Shown here: in pieces, positions 45,242 to 54,467 of the stretch | Layout: each line of letters begins with the position of its first letter | How positions within the stretch are numbered: the stretch's first letter is position 1 | NCBI GenBank assembly: GCA_033807695.1 | Contig: CM066309.1 | Span: 1-64,000 of the forward strand | From: Daedaleopsis sinensis | Lineage: Eukaryota; Basidiomycota; Agaricomycetes; Polyporales; Polyporaceae | DNA: 64,000 nucleotides | Direction of reading: 5' to 3' | The notes under the pieces: generated by a model | What the model was told of the DNA's origin: nothing | The model's input: only the letters and a program-made list of their open reading frames with translations | Database searches by the model: none | Made by a program: the position numbers and the translations under genes

Positions 45242-47910
45242 ATGTCCACTACCACTCGAACACCGCTCCTCGCAACCGATTTGTGAGTGTGCAGTGCGAC
45301 TCTAGACTCGGTGAACTACTAACATAGTTGTCCCGATAGGCCCAGATTGAACCCTCAAGCTCTCGCGGTGGGTAGTACATCATCCATCTCGAGGCGCACA
45401 TACTCACGATCGCACATACTCACGATTCGGCGTAGGACTTGTTGAAAATATGGAACCCGAAGGCCGACCCAATCGAAGAGCAGGGCGTGGTGCAGGCGGC
45501 GTTCAATGACGCTGAGGTGACTGTTGACTGGGATCGAGTTCGCGGATGGCACAATGCCGGGGGCCCGCCTTCTAGGCGGGTAGCGAAGGGTGCACGCCGC
45601 GCCGAATGGCTGCTCGACTTGGCGTTGCTTGATTTGGTTGACACGAGGACGGTTGACTTGCCCCGAGAACCTGTGAGTATAACTCCTTGTGTGGCTCGCA
45701 CCTACTCGTCAGACGTCCGGCCGGCGGCCACTTACAACATCTCTAGTCTCTTGACTTGACCAGCCCGAAGTCTTCGCCTCTCAGCAGCTTCGAAGACCTG
45801 CCCGACACTCCGCGAGTGGAGGAGACGCGGTCGCAGGCCCCGCCTCCGCAACCTCATTCCGATTCACACTCCATGGTCCCCGTCCCCCCCAAACAGTCTA
45901 CAGCCGCACTTCCCGAACTGCCGGATGGTGCCTCGGTCATCACGCAGGATCCTCCCGCCCCTTCAGCAGTGACGATGCCGCAGAATGTCCCCGGCTCATC
46001 GCGCCCGCCGTCCCCCCCACACGCCATGGATGGGAACAAAGGACAAGAGGCTGATGTACAGGTCATGACACCTCCCATGGCGTCCCTGGGTCCTGGTCGC
46101 GAGGGTCCACCGCGCGTTTCTCAACAGGCGCCCGCGCGAACGACCGGGCGCCCAGGTTCCTCTAGGCAGGATTCGTTCGTGGCCACAGCAGCGAACATAC
46201 GCTCTGCTCCTGTACGTCCATCGTCGAGGCGTGTTCAACATCTGAGCCCGCTGACCTCTCGCCTGAGGGCCCCACAGACCACTCTCAGTAGCGACTCCTC
46301 GGCCGCGCTCGTCCAACAATGTATCGAGCGCTGTGGTTTTGTGAGTCACTACGTAATGACCGAAGTCGTGGTCATTATGTCATTAACGATGAGCTAGGAT
46401 CGCGAACAATGGTTTGGAAGAGAAGCGGTGGAGGCTCCTGATGATCAACGGGTAAGTCCGATCTCATTATTCTCACTGTGTCGTACATTGACCGTCGCGC
46501 AAGCGAGTATGGCATTTCATAGCACCCCTCGTCGCGATTCAACAACAGCACCCTTCTCGCGCGACGACGACGACGACCAACAAGCTATTTGTGCTGCGAG
46601 AGGTGCCTGTGCAGTTTCATGTGGATAGCGACTATGTGTGTGTCGATATGGCGGACGTCTTGCAGGCGATGCTCAACCGCGGATTGCCCCAAGAAGGTGG
46701 GTGGTGGCGACTTTTACGATCGTCGACCGTACTTGACATTCACTGGTCCGGTCACAGGTTCTATTACCGTTGCTGTCGAGCAGCACCTTTTCGACCACAC
46801 CATGTCTCAGGTATTGGGTACGCTCGTAGCCGGCGACACTGAACCGCACATGCTCTCCGACGGAGAGATCGAGCTGCGACCTATCCCACCGGGTCCCAAA
46901 CCTCACAGCTTGCGTGATGTTTATTTCGCCTTCGACTTTCATCTCGACACTGTAAGTGCCTCGATATGTTTCATGCCTGTACTACCTCTGTGACCCAAAC
47001 TGACGGATGGATGTAGAATGAACGCGCGCGCGAATCGTCGCCGGATGCCCCCTCGTCTCCAGAACCGAAACCTGGCAACACGGCGCGGGCGCGGGGCAAG
47101 CTCCGGGCCAAACGTAACCGAAGAGAGCGCTCTTCGCGTTCATCTTCGCATGAAGTATCTCACCCCCGCAAGAGTCGCGGGACACGTGCGGGAACGACAC
47201 GCGGCGACGCGTCTGCAGAAAATGACGACGACGTGCCTCCCAAAAAGGCGAAAGAGCGGGCTGTCACAAAGGCAGTCGTCGCTTGGCTCAATGAATACGA
47301 TGACGGCCGGTTCGCGAATGACCCGATCGTCAAGAACATTCGGACCAATCACCACCGAATGGGCAACCTCGTTCGTACCCTCTTGCGCTGGTCCAAGAAG
47401 GTTTATGCAATTGCCAAAGAAGTGGCCCGAACGGATTCGCGCGCGCAACAGGTAGGACGCCACCGCAAAATTATCCAAGCTCATCTGGGCTCTTTCTTCG
47501 GCCGCGGCGAGGATTGGGCGAACCGCGCGATCAAGGTGCGAGAGTTGTATGAGTACCATCGCGCCGATCCCCGGATGCGTGCGGAGCTTCAGTGGCTAGC
47601 CGCCAACGAGCTGCGACTGGGCATGAAGACATTCCAGTTAGTGCTCATGTGGTCGGTAACGACCGGCGAGCGAGGGCGGCATCCGATAGGTGACAACCTC
47701 CCGGCCACTTACTCGCTACGCGCCGAAGAAGACATTGCCGCGGAGGCTGAGGCGTGGGTCAACTCATCCGATGAAGACGATCCGAAGGCTGTTGAACAGT
47801 CGGACAACGGATCAGAACGTCGGGCGAGGGATGAGGAGAGTTCGCAAGCGTCCGATGGCCAACGTGGTCGCCGGACTACCAGAAGGATTGTATATTCGGA
47901 GTCGGAGTGA
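45242..47910 (+). CDS. Large cargo protein, paralogue A of an unknown family
   Basis: Eight exons, 744 aa: 45242-45282, 45340-45367, 45436-45672, 45747-46340, 46398-46451, 46504-46696, 46758-46951, 47017-47910. An N-terminal folded segment (LLKIWNPKADPIEEQGVVQ) is followed by about 190 disordered residues, then a domain beginning about residue 325 with VLREVPVQFHVDSDYVCVD. Next comes a basic stretch (RGKLRAKRNRRERSSRSSS) that looks like a nuclear signal. The last 230 residues start AVVAWLNEYDDGRFANDPIV and include FFGRGEDWANRAIKVRELYE. Cargo gene 50691-52268 shares the last domain, the preceding domain, the 194-nt exon length and several intron positions, so the two are paralogues. I know no named family. 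Confidence 0.7.
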
Positions 47911-48030
47911 GATAGTCTTACTATTGTAACCGTTAGACGTGTCCGCAATGCAATTCTGAGGCCCCAACATCATCATACCCTCGCAGAGCCTGAGGATTCA
48001 TCGCTGCGTGCTATACATCTTTTACATTCG

Positions 48031-49115
48031 TCATATAGTTAACGCGCGCGCGCGCGCGCCTGTAGGGCGCGCATACATTGCAGGCGTTGGACGCAGCACT
48101 GTTTTCGGCGACCCACCAATCCTACACTTCGTACCCTCTGGCGGTGGCGGATAGCGGTGGCAAGCCCTGTCACACTCGAATCCCCAATGCCCCCACCAGC
48201 CTCCCACCGTGATCGACTGTTCCTCCTGTATTCGCCACGCGGCAGGGACAACACTACATGGGTCGATGAGAGAGACAAAGGAGCCGCGGTCGTCCCAATC
48301 GCGAACTTGTGCTGGGCAGACGTACAGGTCTCCTCTGCAAGGGCATGCTCGTCGCGCGAGCGTGTCATGGCGGGGGTCGTTGAAATCGGGCCAGGAATCA
48401 GCACGCAAAGCGCACTCGAATCCTGCCCGTTCGAGCATGGTCCTCCGCTTCGCCTTGTAGCTCCCCGGCCATCCATCGAGAAGGGTCCGGCGGCTGAATG
48501 TGAGGGCTGGGTAGGCCGCACCCACGCTAGTAGGGGAGGCCCACACCATGAACGCGGTGTACGAGCGGCAATGCAAGGCCATGTTGGCGGCCCCATGCCT
48601 CGAGACGAGCAGCCTGATTTTGCCGCCGACAGGACTGACAATGGTGTACGCAGCTTTCACCTGGGAGGGGTCAAGGGGGTATTCACGGGCGGGGCCGATC
48701 AGGAAACCCAGTTGGCGCAGTTGATCGGTGAAGTGTTCGAGGTCGGAAATCGCAATGGCCAGATTCAATCGCGATGGGCGAGGACTTCTAGGGAGGACGA
48801 GCATATGATGGGCGCTGTGGCCGATAATGAGGACTCCAGATTGATTGACAGCCTGGAGGAACTCGGTAGGGCGGTCGACGTATGCACCAACGCTGCTCTT
48901 CAGGATTCGGTCGTAGGTCTGGACCGCCACCGTGTACGTGAGCGCGCAAGCATTCCGCCATACTAGCAAGGACTCGATGTCCATATACGTCGTGATTCGC
49001 TCGAGGATTTCGATGGACAGCCTGCGTATGAAAGGGAGATAGTGTCAGGTCCTTCAAGTTGGACAGTAGCATAGCATACACTAATTGCGGCTACGCACTC
49101 GTGAATCGAAGTCAT
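48031..49115 (-). CDS. F-box protein carried by the transposon
   Basis: Two exons: 49115-49099 (17 nt) and 49021-48031, with a 77-nt intron, 335 aa. The spliced N-terminus reads MTSIHELSIEILERITTYMD, then SLLVWRNACA, the standard fungal F-box start right after the initiator. The rest has no repeats I recognise; it contains a His-Gly-Trp-rich stretch near 170-300 and ends in an Ala-Arg run. By family knowledge an F-box links a target to Skp1/Cullin ubiquitin ligase. Its presence inside a transposon suggests the element may interfere with host protein turnover, or may simply have picked up a host gene. No frame breaks. A different F-box lineage from the copies at 19.4 and 27.1 kb. Confidence 0.75.
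48043..48060. repeat. (GC)n microsatellite at the 3' end of a cargo gene
   Basis: An alternating GC run that is read as Ala-Arg repeats by the last codons of the minus-strand F-box gene. The tail of that protein is therefore likely to vary in length between strains. Confidence 0.8.
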
Positions 49116-49824
49116 GATTACAACGTCGGACACCGGTTTGCAGCGTAAATGGGTGCGTGTTTCGTCGGCGGGGGGTGAGGGACGCTGGTGCGATGGAGAA
49201 GGATCCTGGAGATGAGTCGGCTCGGCGTCCTCCCTGTTTGAGTGGCCCGTGTCCCGCGCTCTGTAAACAATGTTTCGACGACCATCGCGTTTGCAATCGG
49301 ATATCACAAGAGCCGCATGGCTCGGTTAGTGCCAAAAGAGTATGGTGTAAGTTAAGTGGTATCTGATGAATGAGTGGCGTCCTCGGGTGATCATCGAGGC
49401 GGGATGACCGGCGCGCAAGCGGCCAGCCGCCAAGGGACATTTGTCGCTCGAAGGGTGGGGTGAAGTCCAACGAGTGTCCTCTGTGGGGGCAAGTCAGTCT
49501 CTGTAGAAGTGCGACTGCTTTGTACGTATGTGCGTTCTATGCCTGGCGAGGTAGACTAACCCTGCCAGGATATTTCAAGACGCGAGCCATGCAAGCGATG
49601 GGTTTGAGTGTGTGACATCGAAGGTCACGCTCTGGGCCCCACATTTGGGCGTACTCAGCACACCCATTAATCTTACCAAGACTTCGACTGGAGCGTAATG
49701 ATCCTCTGCCACGCAAGGGTATTACTCACCAGGGCCAGTAGCATCCGATAATACACACTCAAGGAAGAAGGGCTGGTCCACATTGTACATGATAACACGC
49801 CCGACACGTACAGTGACGCCGCAG
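49116..49824. other. Intergenic within the element
   Basis: Lies upstream of the F-box gene and downstream of the small Cys/His gene (both minus strand). Some minus-strand frames are open (49081-49470), but they contain no splice-joined extension of either neighbour that beats the chosen models. Confidence 0.4.
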
Positions 49825-50293
49825 TCAGAACGCAGCCATGGCGTCGGCCTCAAGATCTCTGGGATGCCCACGCCAGCCTTGCGCATAAGCCAGTTCCAAC
49901 TTCAAACGTTTGCACTCGTCCACTTTCATCCAGAACAGGCCGCGGAACTCGCGCACGCTGAGCTCTGTACTTGTGAGATCGTCGCGTAGCCTCATCTCCT
50001 GTCTCTCCTTGAGACGGAGCTCGTCGCGCAGATAAGTGACTTCCTGGCAGAGGGTATGACAAGAGTGGCCTAAGAATGGGTGGTGATCAGATGGAGCCAA
50101 CCGATAATGGCGTTGCAGAGGTGGTGAACTCACAATGGCCCTGGCATGCACATTGTTGAGCCTGATTGGACATGGCGGGGGCGCCGGTGCTGGGCAGTTC
50201 AACGCTCCTGCGATCGAGTGCGATTGAGTGCTATCGGGCTAGTAATGTGCACTAGTGACGCAGTACTTACTGTAGCTCGACGGCGGCGGCCAT
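49825..50293 (-). CDS. Small Cys/His-rich plus coiled-coil protein (cargo)
   Basis: Three exons: 50293-50271, 50207-50134, 50069-49825, introns of 63 and 64 nt, 113 aa. Splicing creates a dense cluster, QCACQGHCHSCHTLC (residues about 26-40), with five Cys and three His, which neither exon has alone. It is followed directly by a charged helix of about 50 residues (YLRDELRLKERQEMRLRDDL, then KVDECKRLKLELAYAQ), which should be a coiled coil. The layout, a tiny zinc-binding knot joined to a dimerising helix, suggests a regulator or adaptor, but this is inference. I recognise no family. The start codon lies about 400 bp from the divergent gene at 50691. Confidence 0.6.
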
Positions 50294-50690
50294 GACTGGG
50301 CGGTGGGAGGAGAGAGATGCGAGGGAGGCGTGACGCGATGGGAGAGGAGGAAGGAGAAGAAGCGTGGCGCTTATCGGAGAAGGCGTGGTCGTCTGAGGCG
50401 CCCTCGGGTAAGACGTGTCTCCCCACCAGCCACTACTGGCCATCCCGTCCCTGACAGAGACCTTGTATCTAGAATTCCGTGATGCATAATACTGAAACTG
50501 GGGTGCTATCGCTCACACCGAAGAACATCAGGATGAATCACTCGTTCCTGAGGGTATCAGAACCCCACGCGCGCGCGATTTTGGAGACACGCTGAGCAAA
50601 CCCAAGTGTCTTCAAGTTCACGACTCATCCTGAGCCTCCACCTTCCCTAGAAGCCCTTGCTTCGGCCCCAACAGTATCCTAAAGATCACC
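50294..50690. promoter_or_regulatory. Divergent promoter region between two cargo genes
   Basis: The small Cys/His gene (minus, start 50293) and cargo paralogue B (plus, start 50691) point away from each other across 397 bp, so they probably share regulatory sequence. No TATA or defined operator was identified. Confidence 0.4.
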
Positions 50691-52268
50691 ATGGGACGTG
50701 AGGAATCCTTTGGCGAAGAGGTGCGTACTTAGTCCGTATCCTCGCATATGTCACGACCTCACAGGGCGGCCACCACACGAATATGCAGGACATGGATGCC
50801 ACTCAAGGGCCGCCTTCCTCCCAGCCGCGTGGGGAGGCTGCAGACAACCAGTTCGAAGCCGCCCTCGAGGCTTGTGGTTTTGTCGGTATCCCTGTATCGC
50901 TCGCAGCGGCCCTATGACTGAACCGCGATGAATAGAATGATCCTGACTTCGATCCCCAACGGTCAGAAGAAGATTCGGCATCGGACTCGGACGCTGAGAG
51001 TGGCATGGGCGTCGACGACGTGTCCGACGAGGACTGGGAGCTGGGATCTAATGACTCGATCGCCGAGTACGAGCATTATCCTGCGATGCGTACATGGCGC
51101 AAGGTTAGTCTTCATCATAACCAGTCCTACTCATGGTCCTCAGTAATCGTTGCAGACTGGTGTTCGTGGACGTGCATTACTGCGCACGGGTGTCGCGTCA
51201 TGGCCATCTGAAGAAGTACTGCATGGGCGCGGCGCGGTGGCCGTGATGGTGTTGGATAGACGACAACACGCGGCCGAAGGACCGACTATGCTCCTCCACA
51301 TCGCTGCCACCAACCTAGTTTGCGACACCGGAAGACAGGCCGTGTGCGTGAGTGCGCATGCCATTAGCCAGGTGGTGTCGAGAGATATCATGGCCTCCGA
51401 AGGTTAGTCATATTCCTTTAGGTCTCCGACAGTGGATACTAATGCCCCGGTTCGCCCGTTCTAGGGAACATGTACCTCAGCTTCCGCACTTACGTCGGCC
51501 TGCAACCAGTCCACCGGTGTTTCGCCGCCATTGATGCCAAGGGTCAAGTGCGAGTCGCCAATGGTGTCCAGCTCCTCGAGCTCGCAGTAATAGACGAAGG
51601 GAGCATGCCACGCGAATATCCTGACACATACTTCAAACTCGAGATCCGCGCTGATTCGGTGAGTGTGTTACCACGCAGTGAGCAGTATGTCGACTCACAG
51701 AACGACCTCTGGCCAGTCGAAACACGCCATACCGGAATCGCGCCCACCGGTACGCTACGAGGATGACGACGACATCGTTGTCCTTGACGGGCCACCACGG
51801 CAAGGGAGACATGACTTGGACAAAACGCGCAAGTCCGAGCGGGCCATCCTGGCTTATCTCAAGGACTACGACGGTGGACGCCTCCATAACGATCCCACCG
51901 TGCGAGCAGTGAGGGAGAGTGCTAGTCGCCGCCGCTCCGCAGGTTTGCAAGATGTCTTGCAGTGGATCAAGGTTGTCCAGGATCTTAGCACCCTTGGTAC
52001 CGTTGGTCGCGATGGTCCGGAAACCATACGCGGGCATGCTATTTCTCCGGCTAACATCGGCCACTTCCTTGGGCGGCGCGCACGATGGGTGGTAGAATGC
52101 ATGGAGTGTGCCGCCCTCCTAGCTGATGATAACGGTTCGACGACCATCACGACGCGTGTGGGTGACCAAGGGCATACCGTCCGGGGGGTGCACGATCTCC
52201 TACGTATGCTGCTGGAAATCGACGCGTGCGGCGACATAGAGGCTCCCGAGACGCCGTCCGACATTTAG
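50691..52268 (+). CDS. Cargo protein, paralogue B of the unknown family
   Basis: Six exons, 435 aa: 50691-50720, 50765-50881, 50936-51103, 51156-51402, 51465-51658, 51717-52268. The layout follows paralogue A: a ...CGF/ND splice junction, an acidic segment, a domain with VHRCFAAIDAKGQVRVANG, and a C-terminal domain starting AILAYLKDYDGGRLHNDPTV with HFLGRRARWVVECMECAALL (A has AVVAWLNEYDDGRFANDPIV and SFFGRGEDWANRAIKVRELY). The fifth exon is 194 nt, as is its counterpart in A. An apparent one-base frame problem at 51700 disappears if the intron ends at 51716 rather than 51700. It is shorter than A mainly because it lacks the long disordered region. The function is unknown. Confidence 0.7.
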
Positions 52269-52330
52269 GTGTGCCGGTGTGTATGTTACACTATGTAGGA
52301 CACAAATGGTGATAATCGAAGACCTTTACG

Positions 52331-53545
52331 CTATTCGAGTTCAACCGTATGCCACGATCCATGATCGGGGGTATGCGGGAAATGGGAGAACATGCAACGG
52401 ACTGCGGTACACGGAATCCATATCTCCAGACGAACGTAGTCGGGTGCCCATCGCATTCGCCGGCCCATAAAGATCTGGGGCTCGCCAGTCCACCAAGCGT
52501 CCGGATCCACCGGGCCACATGGGCCCGCAGCATGCGGAGGGGAGGGGGAGACGTCTGACGGGGGACGAGCACCGGCGGTGTTGGATGGACACCATTCTAT
52601 CAACGCCGTCTTCACGTAATGCGGAGGCGATATACTCGTGGTGGAGGATGACTTCCCTTGCCCTTGTTCGTGTTCGGAATGCTGGCCAAAGTTATCAGCG
52701 GTCAACAAGGACAGTAGGGCAAACTCATGCCCACCGACACAAGAATACCCCGTGACTTCATAAGATATTTGCGGAGCGCACACAGAGGCACAGCCCAATT
52801 GCGTTGTACAACGACCCCCTGCTCTGTCGCAGTGTTGCGTGACCAATTGACGTCGACTTCATGACTGCCCAATTTGCGGAGCGGACTGGCACGGCCGGAG
52901 CCTGGAACGTCAGACGGAGTGTGAACAGGACTGCCTGGCATTCCTTGTCAACCATCCACCCCAACCCGCACAAATGTGCCCACCGTATGAGTATGACACA
53001 CCTGGAAAAACACCATGGGTCTCCTCCTCGTCGCTCTGAGCTGCCTCCTCCTTCACCTGAACCGCATCCGCTGCCACTACCGTTCCGGCCGCGTGTAACT
53101 GATCATCCGGATCATTCTTCATGGCAATTTGAAGCTTTGTTTGCAGGTGGTCGTCCTGCTCTTCCGATTTAAGGTGATAGTACGGTTCCGGAGGGGGGAC
53201 GTCCTCCGAGGTGTCCGTTGGATCAGGTGTCGCCTGCGAAAAAACAGAGCTGGCGCGAGGACTGGGCAGTGAGGGCGATTGAGACACAGGTCCACTTCGG
53301 CGAGGGCTTTGTAACCGCCCCGCCGGCGAGAAACCGCGTTGGTGCACAGGAGGTCGCGAGCTGATCAAGACACAGTAGAAGCCTTGAGCAGCTGGCGGTT
53401 GAGGAGCCGTTAGTGAGGGTCATTCGAGGTAAGCAGCGCACATACGCCCGTGAACAGCCAGTGGAGGACAAGGGGTGTCAACGCCGTGGATATCGCGCAA
53501 AAAGCCACGTTTGCGCCTCGCCCAGCTGCGTGTTTCGCGAGGCAT
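52331..53545 (-). CDS. Uncharacterised, largely disordered cargo protein
   Basis: Exons 53545-53446, 53391-53002, 52943-52735, 52681-52331; introns 54, 58 and 53 nt; 349 aa. It begins MPRETRSWARRKRGFLRDIH, a basic start, then a Ser/Pro-rich part, an acidic part (TDTSEDVPPPEPYYHLKSEE) and a possible small folded unit around VNWSRNTATEQGVVVQRNWA. The acceptor of the second intron (ACAAG) is a weak fit, and the last exon may contain a further intron, so the C-terminal 80 residues are the least certain. Convergent with paralogue B, 62 bp apart. No family is recognised. Confidence 0.5.
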
Positions 53546-53778
53546 GAATCGTCCAGCGGCGAGCGAGAGGGGATTTGGGAGGATAGAAGCCGTGGGTAAT
53601 GGCGAAGGGAAGGATGGAAACAGAGGCGCCCCGGGGACGGAGACTGTATCGCTTATGCACCCCCAGGGGCTCAGCGGTATTGATACATTATCGACATCGC
53701 ACAGTGCTAGTGACTGTTGGCTTCGGAGTATTCAGCTGAGCGACATAGTTATCAGGGAGACGGTGATGCTCACCTCAC

Positions 53779-54060
53779 CTACGCACGGTGCCTCTCGCAC
53801 ACAGCCTTGCACGGTCGCTCTGGCGTGCAGCCGTGCACGGTCGCACTCGCAGGTAGCCGTGCACGGTCGCACTCGCAGGTAGCCGTGCACGGTCGCACTG
53901 GCGTGCAGCCGTGCACGGTCGCTCTCGCAGGTAACCGTGCACGGTCGCTCTGGCAGGTAACCGTGCACGGTCGCTCTCGCAGGTAACCGTGTACGGTCGC
54001 TCTCGCAGGTGGCCGTGCACGGTTGCTCTCGCAGGTGGCCGTGCACGGTCGCTCCGAGAG
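53779..54060. repeat. 26-bp iteron array centred on CCGTGCACGG
   Basis: CCGTGCACGG or a one-base variant starts at 53805, 53831, 53857, 53883, 53909, 53935, 53961, 53987, 54013 and 54039: ten units at an exact 26-bp period, with a partial one before. Between palindromes the spacer is TCGCTCTCGCAGGTAA-like. The constant 26 bp (about 2.5 helical turns) and the conserved palindrome look like a protein-binding array. It lies 400 bp beyond the transposase stop and 230 bp upstream of the gene starting at 53545. Not a CRISPR: there are no unique spacers. Confidence 0.9.
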
Positions 54061-54467
54061 CGCGCATCAACTGAGCCCCTCGACCATATGGGTGGGCCGT
54101 GCACGGTATTCGGTGTGACCCAACGTACATGGTCACCATGCACGGCTGTCGCTGTCGGGCACGATGAGCAGGAAACCACGCTTTCATCGGGCGTGAGTAC
54201 TGTGTCAGTTGCACGCACGCCCAATGGCAATAATCAGGTACACACACCGTTTTCACCCAGTATGCATGTTCGACGCTGCAGGAACACATCCACGCTAGGT
54301 TGCAGATGTCGAGGTAGATGAGTGAGAAGGACATACTGTGGTTCGAAAGACAACACTGACTCGGCACGCGCCCAACGAACTATTGATTGCGCGCGTTCGT
54401 GAATGACGTAAGACTACCAATACAGGAATGAACACGCTAGCGATACAACTACATTGCAATAGCATAT
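54061..54467. other. 3' flank of the transposase gene
   Basis: No gene is seen. One more CCGTGCACGG lies at about 54098, and a CCATGCACGG variant lies at about 54135. Confidence 0.5.

Noticed and set aside
48157..48966. A 269-codon plus-strand frame opposite the element's F-box gene
   Set aside because: The minus strand gives a recognisable F-box and a clean splice to an ATG. The plus frame is a GC-rich shadow.
51659..51716. Apparent one-base frameshift in cargo paralogue B
   Set aside because: It arises only if the acceptor at 51700 is used. The acceptor at 51716 gives a 58-nt intron and restores the frame shared with paralogue A.
53779..54060. CRISPR-like look of the regularly spaced repeats
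   Set aside because: The whole 26-bp unit is conserved, there are no unique spacers and no cas genes, and the genome is fungal. It is a tandem iteron array.
53732..54367. A 211-codon minus-strand frame and parallel plus frames across the iterons
   Set aside because: They only translate the 26-bp repeat (SERDRARL... type text) and have no start or splice support.
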